DNA from: an uncultured Veillonella sp. | GTDB taxonomy: Bacteria; Bacillota; Negativicutes; Veillonellales; Veillonellaceae | Length of the DNA stretch: 64,000 nt | Assembly (NCBI GenBank): GCA_900549805.1 | Contig: URPV01000001.1 | Coordinates: 1-64,000, forward strand | Direction of reading: 5' to 3' | Part shown: one piece after another, positions 1-7,699 of the stretch | Position numbering within the stretch: the first letter of the stretch is position 1 | Layout: each line of letters begins with the position of its first letter | The notes under the pieces: model-generated | The model's database searches: none | Seen by the model: the letters and a program-made list of their open reading frames with translations, nothing else | Told to the model about the DNA's origin: nothing | Position numbers and translations under genes: made by a program

Positions 1-53
1 TATTGTTGTAAGGTTTAACTAACAAACGTTTATCGAAAAGTGAGTTCCTACAA

Positions 54-338
54 TTGTTGGCTTGTGTAGATAAGAATAAAGAGAGCATAAGTAATACGAT
101 AATTTACACCCAATCGAGCAATATTATTAATGTATATAGAAATATCTTATCCTATCATGTAGTTAAAGAAAATCAAATCTGGGGTATGGACGATTATGAT
201 GAAATAGAATCACTATTGGATTTTGGAGAGATATTAGATAATAAAGAAAAAGAGTTTCAATTTTTAAAGAGTCTATTTAATCAAACTATTTTTGAATCCG
301 ATTATAAAGAAATCAGTGAATCATTTTTTAGTAGATAG
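54..338 (+). CDS. Hypothetical protein, AT-rich, possibly a 5'-truncated remnant
   Basis: I do not recognise this 94-residue acidic protein. It has no signal peptide or membrane segment and is rich in Asp, Glu, Asn and Ile. The only usable starts are TTG codons at 54 and 57, with no convincing ribosome binding site. The frame is open back to a TAA at 9-11, and the 14 extra codons also look protein-like, so the original start may have been lost or lie across a frameshift. Base composition is clearly more AT-rich than the core genes further along. It could be a decayed accessory gene, such as an immunity-type protein, but that is a guess. Confidence 0.4.
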   Translation: MLACVDKNKESISNTIIYTQSSNIINVYRNILSYHVVKENQIWGMDDYDEIESLLDFGEILDNKEKEFQFLKSLFNQTIFESDYKEISESFFSR

Positions 339-412
339 TTGTGTGTTAACTATTCACTGATGTAAGGACGCTGGCCTTACAATTAGGATTATGCATAGTG
401 GAGTAAGGGTAT

Positions 413-799
413 ATGAAGAATAAACTGATTGCAGGGTTAATGCTTGTAGGTGTTTTGGTAGGTTTTACGGGAGTGAATGTGCGGGCTACTGATGTTTGGG
501 TTGCTCGTTGGGATAGCGAGAATACAGATATATATGTAATGGATGACACACTCTCTTATATGAGTGATGCTCGCTGGAAAACTTTCTCCGTATCGACCAA
601 AATGGTTAAGAATGGAAAGTTACAAGAGGTTATGACCTGGCATTTTAGTAAGTTGCATAGTGATGCATGGCGGTATTACACTAATACCATGCAGCGTGGA
701 CATACTACCATAGTTAGTAGGCCTAATAAGGTTTTTGAGTATGGTATGGATCATATCCAATGGCCCTATGAAGTCAGGAATCAATATTACTACTATTAA
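413..799 (+). CDS. Small exported protein of unknown function
   Basis: The protein has 128 residues. The first 26 form a clear Sec signal peptide (MKNK, then a hydrophobic core ending near VRA-TD). The mature part is rich in Trp and Tyr and ends in a run of tyrosines. A strong GGAGTAAGG ribosome site precedes the ATG. The pattern of alternating aromatic and polar residues suggests a small periplasmic beta-rich domain, like the short secreted proteins common in Negativicutes. No catalytic motif is visible. It lies between two other poorly known genes in the AT-rich accessory edge. Confidence 0.6.
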   Translation: MKNKLIAGLMLVGVLVGFTGVNVRATDVWVARWDSENTDIYVMDDTLSYMSDARWKTFSVSTKMVKNGKLQEVMTWHFSKLHSDAWRYYTNTMQRGHTTIVSRPNKVFEYGMDHIQWPYEVRNQYYYY

Positions 800-840
800 T
801 ATCTGATATCCTTACACATGGTATATATGGGAGCTTGGGG

Positions 841-1653
841 ATGAGTATTTATAATTGGATGATGAAAACATTCTTCGATACTTACGAAGAATGGAAAATA
901 AAGAGTAGTAATTATGACGGTAAGGGCTTTCATATAATTGGAATAGATAATTCTCTCAAGGCGATGCAAAGTGGCTATGATATGTATATGGACCTGTATC
1001 CGCCACATGCCATTAATGGTTGTACAGCTATGAAAGCTCGTTTGGGGAAGCCTTTGGATAGGTTAGATCTACTGTTAGAGATAGATGGTAAAAGCTATCG
1101 TATAGGTGGGGTGACATATCCTGATGCAGTGCAGATGATGCGGTCTTTTATAAAAAAACATAGGCTACCCGATCCTAGTTTGTATGTAGAAGTAGACAAG
1201 ACAAATGGGGAGGAGTCCAAGTCACAATTTGCCCAACTTGTTAGGCTGTTGCTAGGTGATTCTAAACGAGGCGAGGTCCTTATATCCAAGGCAAAGGTAG
1301 ATTCTATGGAAGAGTTTGAGGATGCCTGGTGGGAATTATATGAGACACTGCTTTCAGCAGGAAAGGCTGTAGAGATATCTTGGAAAACTGAATTAGAGGA
1401 TATCCTATTGAGGGCACATAGCTTGGCAGATCGCAAATGCTTGCCCGTAGACGAGATGTTTTTAAAGGAAAGTCAGTCGATTACAGACTGGTGCGCTCAC
1501 CTCAATACTATATGGGAAAAGCATACATTGGCTTGTATGGATATTGGAACAGATACATTTGTACTTATGGTCTTATCCCATGAAGAATTTAAACAAGCTC
1601 AAGAGCTGGCAAGAGACTTATTACATAGGATAGACCTAGCAGAGCGATTTTAA
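841..1653 (+). CDS. Conserved-looking hypothetical protein, C-terminal part resembling DUF6630
   Basis: A soluble protein of about 270 residues with no signal or membrane segment. The C-terminal half (about residues 150-265) carries a Trp-rich helix, a WKTELEDIL segment and a cysteine-containing strand (LACMDIGTDTFVLMVL), which resembles what I recall of DUF6630 proteins. The N-terminal half is not recognised. I chose ATG 841 because GGGAG at 829-833 lies seven bases upstream; an in-frame TTG at 835 is the alternative. A 41-base gap to the exported protein upstream allows cotranscription. Function unknown. Confidence 0.6.
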   Translation: MSIYNWMMKTFFDTYEEWKIKSSNYDGKGFHIIGIDNSLKAMQSGYDMYMDLYPPHAINGCTAMKARLGKPLDRLDLLLEIDGKSYRIGGVTYPDAVQMMRSFIKKHRLPDPSLYVEVDKTNGEESKSQFAQLVRLLLGDSKRGEVLISKAKVDSMEEFEDAWWELYETLLSAGKAVEISWKTELEDILLRAHSLADRKCLPVDEMFLKESQSITDWCAHLNTIWEKHTLACMDIGTDTFVLMVLSHEEFKQAQELARDLLHRIDLAERF

Positions 1654-1712
1654 TGAATTAAAATAGTAGAAAAATTAATGAGTTCAGGAATTTATAATAA
1701 GGAGATTGTCCC

Positions 1713-2273
1713 ATGAAATGCTTTATCGCATCCGATATACACGGTTCCGCTTATTACGGAGAAAAAATGCTAGAGGCTTTTAAGCGTGAAGGGGCAGACA
1801 AGCTCCTTCTTTTGGGAGACATCCTCTACCACGGTCCTCGTAATGACTTACCTAAGGAATACAATCCAAAGGCCCTTATTGCTATGTTGAATCCGTTGAA
1901 GGATAAAATCCTCTGCGTACGGGGTAACTGCGAGGCTGAGGTGGACCAAATGGTCTTGGACTTCCCGGTACTGGCTGACTATGCCCTCTTGGTGGATTCC
2001 GGCCTGACGGTTTTTGCTACTCACGGCCATGTCTATAACGAAAAGAATTTGCCTCCTTTGGCGGATGGGACTATCCTTCTCCATGGTCATACCCACATCC
2101 CTGTGTGCCGCGATCATGAAGCTGATGAGAATCATGGGGCCTATACCTATATGAACCCTGGGTCTGTGTCCATCCCTAAGGAAGGCAGCCACCATGGCTA
2201 TATGATTTGGGAAGGTAAGACCTTTACTTGGAAAGATTTGGATGGGCAAGTAAAGATGACCAAGGCCTTTTAA
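1713..2273 (+). CDS. yfcE: YfcE/MJ0936-type metallophosphoesterase
   Basis: A cytoplasmic phosphodiesterase of the calcineurin-like fold that binds two metal ions and hydrolyses phosphodiester model substrates; the physiological substrate is not settled for the family. The motifs appear in order: D-x-H in SDIHGS at the N-terminus, GDILYHGP, GNCE near residue 74, then ATHGH and HGHTH, which supply the remaining metal ligands. At 186 residues the length is normal. An AAGGAGA site lies upstream. It stands alone, about 60 bases after the accessory gene, and ends at a strong bidirectional terminator shared with the opposing transporter gene. Confidence 0.9.
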   Translation: MKCFIASDIHGSAYYGEKMLEAFKREGADKLLLLGDILYHGPRNDLPKEYNPKALIAMLNPLKDKILCVRGNCEAEVDQMVLDFPVLADYALLVDSGLTVFATHGHVYNEKNLPPLADGTILLHGHTHIPVCRDHEADENHGAYTYMNPGSVSIPKEGSHHGYMIWEGKTFTWKDLDGQVKMTKAF

Positions 2274-2353
2274 GGATAGTTGTAAGCCTTGGAATCCCGT
2301 TATGTGATGAGTCGATAAAAGATGGTAGGCTTGCTCATGATTAGAAACAAAAG

Positions 2354-2385
2354 AAAAGCACGGAGTTGTTACTCCGTGCTTTTTG
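2354..2385. terminator. Bidirectional intrinsic terminator
   Basis: A 12-base stem (AAAAGCACGGAG with its complement) closes a 6-base loop. It has A-runs on one side and T-runs on the other, so it can stop transcripts from both the phosphodiesterase and the convergent MFS gene. Confidence 0.85.
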
Positions 2386-2435
2386 TGTGCCTGTTTTGTT
2401 TTAGATTTTTATAAGGTCTTGATAGGGCCTATATC

Positions 2436-3590
2436 TTATTGAGGCTCTTTTAAGAAGAAGCACATAATGAGGCCCACTAGCCCAATGGGTATGAGAATTT
2501 CCAAGGCCGATTGGACACCGTAGATATCAGCCAGATGACCTATATAAGGGGCGATTAAGCCGCCCAGTGTAATGCCTAGGCCCAAGGTGATACCAGAGGC
2601 AAAACCAGCATTCTTAGCTAGGTATTTTTGCCCTAAAACGGTAACTGGTCCGTATTGGGAGAAGACCCCAAAGGCCATAGGAAGCATAGCTAGGAAGAAG
2701 GCCCAAGTGGTAGGGACGAAGAGGAAGACTAAGAAGGATGGCAAGAAGATTAGATTGGCTACTTTCACGGTCCGGAGGAAGCCTAACCGGTCGGATAGGA
2801 AACCACCTAGGTAGGTAAGAATAGCGCCCAAGGCAAAGTAGAGAGTCAGGGCTAGGCTAGATGTTTCTTGAGATCCATGAAGGACCGTAATATAGAGAAT
2901 AGGAATAAAGATTGAGAGGGTAGAGAAGAGGATGGACCGAGAGGCGATGATAAAGAAGAGTTTACCGAAGGAAGTCCAATCGTTCTTGTCTCCTGCGAGT
3001 GGGTTGTGGTGTTTTTTAGGTCGCGTTGCTTCTGTACTCGTTCCTTCTTGATTACCAGTAAAGGCATAGAAGTAAAGGCCGAGGCCCACTAGGGCTGCTA
3101 ACGCGAAGACCCACAAGAAGTAAGGGCCCCAGATATAGACACCACCTGCAATGAGAGGGCCTAAGGCAAAGCCCGCACTACCGCCTACAGCAAACCGCCC
3201 CATAGCGTTACCGATTTCATGGGATTGGAGGCGGCGGACCAGGAGGGCTGCTTCCGGATGGAAGAGGGCTGCCCCTATGCCACTTAAGAGGGCCAAGAAT
3301 AGGATCATAGGGTAGGAAGTGGCCAAGGAGATGGCGGAAAGGGAGACCAAGGTAATGGTGAAACCCAAGGGGATAAACCAAGGAACCCGCCACCTGTCGG
3401 CTATATAGCCTAGGGCTGGTTGGGCAATGGAGGCGACGATTGTATTACAGAAAATGATGGTCGCCGCTTGGGCATAGGTTAGGTTGAAATTACTAATAAA
3501 GAAGGGGATTAGAGCCGCTAGTGATCCTTGTCCAAAATCATTGATACAGTGGAAAAGCGGTGGCCCATAGGTACGAATAAGAGCTTTCAT
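2436..3590 (-). CDS. MFS transporter, fosmidomycin-resistance (Fsr) like
   Basis: A major facilitator with about 12 membrane helices and 384 residues. The N-terminal helix reads FHCINDFGQGSLAALIP, which resembles the H-x-x-N-D signature of Fsr-type drug exporters, and the A-motif-like loop is GYIADRW. The central cytoplasmic loop is charged (about residues 190-210). I set the start at ATG 3590, with GCGAGG six bases upstream; the frame extends 16 codons further without a ribosome site. It is divergent from the isochorismatase-family gene, and the shared intergenic region holds nested inverted repeats. The substrate is inferred only from family resemblance. Confidence 0.82.
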   Translation of the reverse strand: MKALIRTYGPPLFHCINDFGQGSLAALIPFFISNFNLTYAQAATIIFCNTIVASIAQPALGYIADRWRVPWFIPLGFTITLVSLSAISLATSYPMILFLALLSGIGAALFHPEAALLVRRLQSHEIGNAMGRFAVGGSAGFALGPLIAGGVYIWGPYFLWVFALAALVGLGLYFYAFTGNQEGTSTEATRPKKHHNPLAGDKNDWTSFGKLFFIIASRSILFSTLSIFIPILYITVLHGSQETSSLALTLYFALGAILTYLGGFLSDRLGFLRTVKVANLIFLPSFLVFLFVPTTWAFFLAMLPMAFGVFSQYGPVTVLGQKYLAKNAGFASGITLGLGITLGGLIAPYIGHLADIYGVQSALEILIPIGLVGLIMCFFLKEPQ

Positions 3591-3633
3591 AGGAGGCCTC
3601 GCGGAAATAGGAATTAAGTTTATAAAATACCAT

Positions 3634-3727
3634 ACCATATATACATACCCATCATATCATAAGAGTTACTAGCATAATGGGATTCTTATGATATGATGAG
3701 CTTAGCAATTTGTATGTGATATATGGT
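3634..3727. promoter_or_regulatory. Nested inverted repeats in a divergent promoter region
   Basis: Two pairs of arms are nested. The outer arms are 3634-3648 and 3712-3727, matching except for one extra base. The inner arms are 3650-3664 and 3684-3698, a perfect 15-base pair. They sit between the divergent MFS gene (start 3590) and hydrolase gene (start 3745). There is no T-tract, so this is not a terminator. It is most simply an operator pair controlling both genes, or a cruciform-forming element. Confidence 0.55.
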
Positions 3728-3744
3728 AAGTGGGAGGCTATCTT

Positions 3745-4281
3745 ATGAAGGTTTTAGTCGTCATTGATATGCAACATGATTTTATAGATGGATCCTTGGG
3801 GACTCCTGAGGCTCAAGCTATCGTACCTAAGGTAAGGGATTTGATTGCATCCTTTGAGGGTACCATTATATTTACTCGCGATAGCCATGATCAGTCTTAT
3901 TTGGCTAGTCAAGAGGGGCAACACCTACCTGTGGTTCATTGCCAAATGGGGACCCCTGGTTGGCAAATTGTAGAGGGCCTAGTAGAGGCTGCAGAGGATC
4001 GACCTGGCATGACAAAGTCTATTTTTATTGATAAGCCTAACTTTGGATCATTAGAACTCCTCCACCATTTGGAGGCCTTACACAATACGGACGGGATTGA
4101 GTCTATTACCCTCCTTGGTTTGTGTACCGATATCTGCGTCGTTTCCAATGCCCTCATTTTGAAAGCGGGCCTTAAGGAGGTGCCCCTCCATGTAAAAGCC
4201 GACTGTTGTGCCGGTGTGACAGTTGAATCCCACCAAGCGGCCCTGACTACGATGCGTATGTGCCAGTGTATCATCGAGTAA
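3745..4281 (+). CDS. Isochorismatase-family cysteine hydrolase (nicotinamidase-like)
   Basis: A soluble hydrolase of 178 residues. The Asp-Lys-Cys triad of the family is visible: Asp in VVIDMQHDF at the N-terminus, Lys in FIDKPNFGS, and the nucleophilic Cys in GLCTDICVVSNA, with the cis-peptide region before it. Members hydrolyse nicotinamide, isochorismate or other amides; the PncA-like spacing favours amidase activity but the substrate is not fixed by sequence. ATG 3745 is chosen because GGGAGG sits eight bases upstream; the GTG at 3730 lacks a site. It is divergent from an MFS pump, so the two may share a regulator. Confidence 0.85.
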   Translation: MKVLVVIDMQHDFIDGSLGTPEAQAIVPKVRDLIASFEGTIIFTRDSHDQSYLASQEGQHLPVVHCQMGTPGWQIVEGLVEAAEDRPGMTKSIFIDKPNFGSLELLHHLEALHNTDGIESITLLGLCTDICVVSNALILKAGLKEVPLHVKADCCAGVTVESHQAALTTMRMCQCIIE

Positions 4282-4456
4282 GCTAGGCTTTGTTTTTGTC
4301 GTGCTTGGGGGAACTTTCTTTCCCTTTTCTTGACGGTCATAAGGTCCGCCAATTAAAATATTAGGTAGCGTATTATGTGTAACTTTCACAGGAAGGCATC
4401 CTTGGAAGGGCACTGATATAAAGATCGTTTTGGGTCTTGTTTAGGAGGCATGTGCC

Positions 4457-5827
4457 ATGAGTGAACAAACAGAATTAAAGGAATTACAATTTGATCAGGA
4501 TTATACTATGGAAGAGGCTATGGCGGAGGCGAATCGCTGCCTCAACTGCCCTAAACCTCTCTGCCGGACTGGTTGTCCTATTGCTAATGAAATTCCTCGC
4601 TTTATCCAAGCTATCGCCCAAGGGAACTTTGGCCAATCTAACGAGATCTTGGCTGAACGGACTAACTTGCCTGCCATCTGTGGCCGGGTTTGTGCTCGTG
4701 AAAAGCAATGCGAAGGCCATTGCATCATGAACAAGGCTAAAAAGCCACCTATTAATATTGGTAAGTTGGAACGCTTTGCCGCTGATTTCGAATCCACTCA
4801 CATCAAACGCAAGACCCGTCCTATTATCCAAAATAATGGTAAGGTTGCTGTTATCGGTTCCGGCCCTGCCGGTCTTTCCGTTGCAGGTGACCTGGCAAAG
4901 TTGGGCTTTAAGGTAACCGTATTTGAAGGTCAACCTGAACCAGGTGGCATCCTCCTTTTTGGTATTCCAGAATTCCGCTTGTCCAAGACCATCGTCCGTC
5001 GCGAAATTAAACGCTTGGAAAATTTGGGCGTAGAATTCGTCTGCAACACCTTTATCGGTCCTGATAAGACTATCGATGCCCTCCTTAACGAAGATGGCTT
5101 TGATGCGGTATTTATCGGTACAGGTACCCATGTACCAGCAACGGTAAAACTTAAAAATGAAGAGCTACCAGGTGTCTTGCAAGCCATGTTCCTCTTGACC
5201 ACAGAGCAACTCCGCCTCAATGGCCAATTGGACGACTTTGAAGTGCCAGTACAACCTGGTGACCGGGTTGTTATCATCGGCGCTGGTAACGTAGCCATCG
5301 ATGCGGCCCGTACATCCATTCGCTGTGGTGCTAAGTCCGTTACTATCGCTTATCGCCGTACTCAGGCTCAAATGCCTGCTAATCCTTCCGAATATGCAGA
5401 AGCGGTAGAAGAAGGCATTCAATTCAAGTGGCTTGCATCCCCTGTGGGTGTTGACGGGGACGGCAAGGTTGAAGCCTTCCAATACGAAGTCCAATCCATC
5501 GATGAAGAAGGTAATGTATCTGGCACTGGTAAGATCGAATCCATGCCAGCCGATAAGGTTATCATCGCCGTTGGTCATAAACCAATGTCCAACCTCATCG
5601 GTCAAGGTAACCATATTAAGGTCGATGACCGCGGTTACATCATCACATCTGAAGAAGAGGATTGCTACGGCATGACCTCCCGTGAAGGGGTCTTTGCTGG
5701 TGGCGACGTAGTACACCGTCCAGCTACGGTTGTTCTCGCTATGCGGGAGGCCAAAAAGGCTGTAGATGGTATCGTTAAGTACATCGAAGTTAAAAAGGCT
5801 AAGGAAGCTGCAGAGAAAGCTAAGTAG
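4457..5827 (+). CDS. gltA: NADPH-dependent glutamate synthase small-subunit-type oxidoreductase
   Basis: A flavoprotein of 456 residues that moves electrons between NADPH, FAD and iron-sulphur clusters. The N-terminus has the cysteine-rich Fer4_20 domain (CLNCPKPLCRTGCP near 28-41, then CGRVCAREKQCEGHC). An FAD-binding GSGPAGLS motif follows near residue 135, and an NADPH-binding IGAGNVAIDAAR motif near residue 274. The C-terminal GGDVV segment binds FAD. The length fits stand-alone GltA/SudA-type proteins. No large glutamate synthase subunit or NfnA-like partner is adjacent, so it may act with a distant partner or alone. AGGAGG lies upstream of the ATG. Confidence 0.9.
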   Translation: MSEQTELKELQFDQDYTMEEAMAEANRCLNCPKPLCRTGCPIANEIPRFIQAIAQGNFGQSNEILAERTNLPAICGRVCAREKQCEGHCIMNKAKKPPINIGKLERFAADFESTHIKRKTRPIIQNNGKVAVIGSGPAGLSVAGDLAKLGFKVTVFEGQPEPGGILLFGIPEFRLSKTIVRREIKRLENLGVEFVCNTFIGPDKTIDALLNEDGFDAVFIGTGTHVPATVKLKNEELPGVLQAMFLLTTEQLRLNGQLDDFEVPVQPGDRVVIIGAGNVAIDAARTSIRCGAKSVTIAYRRTQAQMPANPSEYAEAVEEGIQFKWLASPVGVDGDGKVEAFQYEVQSIDEEGNVSGTGKIESMPADKVIIAVGHKPMSNLIGQGNHIKVDDRGYIITSEEEDCYGMTSREGVFAGGDVVHRPATVVLAMREAKKAVDGIVKYIEVKKAKEAAEKAK

Positions 5828-5841
5828 TCTAAAGGAACCCT

Positions 5842-6468
5842 ATGTTTGATTTTGATATAGCCCGTATTATTTTGGGCATTCCTGCCATGATCATCGCTAT
5901 CGTGGCACTTGAGTATGGTGAGGCCCGAGCTGCTGTTTGGTTGGGGGATCCTACGCCTAAAGCTTACAATCGCTTGACCCTTAATCCCCTGGCCCATTTA
6001 GACCCTATTGGGGCCATTGCCTTAGTCTTAGCTGGCCTTGGTTGGGCCAAACCCATGCCTGTGAACGTGTCCAACTTTAAGGACCCCAAGAAAGACCAGA
6101 TGCTCTTGGCCTTCGCTGGCCCTGTGACGTGCCTGATTGTAGCCTTCATCGTATTTTTTGGCCTGTCCCTAGCCTTGGCCATGGATATCCCTATGTCCAA
6201 GTCTACCTATACTATGATCTACCTGATCATCGCTTATAACATTGGTCTGGCTATCTTTAACCTCATTCCTATTCCCCCTCTTCCAGGAGGTCGCCTATTG
6301 ACGGTCTTCCTCCCTTGGGAATGGCGGGTAAAATTGGAGAACTTCTCCTGGGGGACCTTCATCGTCCTCCTAATCGTTATCAATACGCCGATTTTCTCCT
6401 ACATTTTTAGACCCCTCCAAATGACCATTTTAAAGGCCTTTCAGTGGGTAGTTGATGCCATTCTTTAG
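5842..6468 (+). CDS. Site-2 protease (M50) family membrane protein lacking zinc ligands
   Basis: A 208-residue membrane protein with the overall plan of short M50 rhomboid-like/YwhC-type site-2 proteases: a first helix, then GDPT-x-x-x-x-RLTLNPLAHLDPIG, GWAKPMPVN, an LAFAGP helix and FNLIPIPPLPGG. The active-site HExxH of the first helix is replaced by LEYGE (residues 23-27), so both histidines are gone. The usual Asp of the PPLDG motif is Pro (PPLPG). Zinc-dependent proteolysis is therefore unlikely. It follows gltA by 14 bases and is probably cotranscribed. It may be a pseudoprotease with a binding or scaffold role. Confidence 0.85.
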   Translation: MFDFDIARIILGIPAMIIAIVALEYGEARAAVWLGDPTPKAYNRLTLNPLAHLDPIGAIALVLAGLGWAKPMPVNVSNFKDPKKDQMLLAFAGPVTCLIVAFIVFFGLSLALAMDIPMSKSTYTMIYLIIAYNIGLAIFNLIPIPPLPGGRLLTVFLPWEWRVKLENFSWGTFIVLLIVINTPIFSYIFRPLQMTILKAFQWVVDAIL

Positions 6469-6526
6469 GAAATGGAGGCACTTTTGGGTGGATTTTAGTA
6501 AATTTATTTATACAGATTATTCTATG

Positions 6527-6569
6527 ACTGCACAAGAGACAGTAGGCCTGCCTCTTGTGCAGTTTTTTT
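6527..6569 (+). terminator. Intrinsic terminator after gltA and the M50-like gene
   Basis: The stem ACTGCACAAGAG pairs with CTCTTGTGCAGT and is followed by a run of seven T. Confidence 0.88.
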
Positions 6570-6703
6570 GTGTAAAATTTATAGACTGTTTACGGGCTCC
6601 CTCTGCTATACAAGTTCTAAGAGGAGTATAATGGTAAGTGTATGAATGTATCATAAAATCGATATGTCAGAAAGGTACATGTTCTTTTATAGGAGATGGT
6701 TAG

Positions 6704-7690
6704 ATGGATAAGAGAAAGTATATAATCGGTGGCGCCTTGGCAGCTATCCTTGTCATCGGTGGTGGCGCCTATACTTACTATACAGAGGTCTATGCACCAG
6801 CCCACGCCCCTTTGACCCTGTCGGGGAATGTGGATGTCCGTCAGGTGTCTGTAGCTTTCCGTGCCTCAGATCGGATTGATCAAATTTTTGTAGAAGAAGG
6901 GGATCAGGTTAAGGCTGGTCAAGTCTTGGCTAAATTGGATAGTCGTGAACTAGAATTGGCCATTAGCAAGTTAAAGTCTCAAATTGCCGCTCAAGAAGCG
7001 ACTGTTACTAAATTGCTCAATGGATCCCGGTCGGAAGATATTGAGGCTGCTCAAAATGCGGTCGATCAAGCTCGGGCTGCTCTTAATTTAGCCCAATCCT
7101 CTTACAGTCGTAAGCAAGGTCTCTACCAAGATGGGGTTATCTCCGAGTTGGAATTCGACAAGGAACAATCTAACTATGATGGAGCCAAGGCAAAAGTAGC
7201 GCAAGGGGAAGCGGAGTTACAAAAACTAGTTAATGGGTCTCGTTCAGAAGATATAGCGCAAGCGGAGGCTAATCTCCAAGCCCTCAAGGATGAGTTGGCA
7301 CGGCAGGAATATGTTCTCTCCCAATACCAATTGGTGGCCCCATCGGATGGTATTATTCGGTCTCGCCTCTTGGAAGTAGGGGATATGGCTTCGCCACAAA
7401 AACCTGTCTTTAAATTGTCTGTCCTCAACAAGAAGTGGATTCGGGCCTATGTAAATGAAAGGGAATTGTCCCGCATCTATGAAGGGCAAGCCGCTCATGT
7501 TAAGGTGGATGGGCTAGATCAAAGTATAGATGGTCAAGTGGGTTATATCTCTGACCAAGCCGAATTTACACCTAAGACAGTACAAACCAATGATCTTCGG
7601 ACTGATTTAGTCTACGAAGTGCGAATCTATGTGGAAGACCCTACTAATGTCCTTCGAATGGGGCAACCGGCAACGGTTACTTTTGACTAG
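6704..7690 (+). CDS. HlyD/YbhG-type membrane fusion (periplasmic adaptor) protein
   Basis: A periplasmic adaptor of 328 residues anchored by one N-terminal helix (about residues 7-27). It has the split biotinyl-lipoyl halves (VEEGDQVKAGQVLAKLDSRE near 66 and LVAPSDGIIRSR near 208), a long coiled-coil hairpin between them, and a beta-barrel C-terminus. The coiled coil contains a near-repeat, NGSRSEDI, at about residues 107 and 178, as expected for the two strands of the hairpin. It heads a tight operon with a double ATPase and two ABC-2 permeases, consistent with an export system spanning both membranes. AGGAG precedes the ATG. Confidence 0.9.
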   Translation: MDKRKYIIGGALAAILVIGGGAYTYYTEVYAPAHAPLTLSGNVDVRQVSVAFRASDRIDQIFVEEGDQVKAGQVLAKLDSRELELAISKLKSQIAAQEATVTKLLNGSRSEDIEAAQNAVDQARAALNLAQSSYSRKQGLYQDGVISELEFDKEQSNYDGAKAKVAQGEAELQKLVNGSRSEDIAQAEANLQALKDELARQEYVLSQYQLVAPSDGIIRSRLLEVGDMASPQKPVFKLSVLNKKWIRAYVNERELSRIYEGQAAHVKVDGLDQSIDGQVGYISDQAEFTPKTVQTNDLRTDLVYEVRIYVEDPTNVLRMGQPATVTFD

Positions 7691-7699
7691 GGGGCTCCT

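Noticed and set aside
4484..5131. A 215-codon minus-strand frame opposite gltA
   Set aside because: Antisense to a strongly conserved gene, with no start signal or family likeness.
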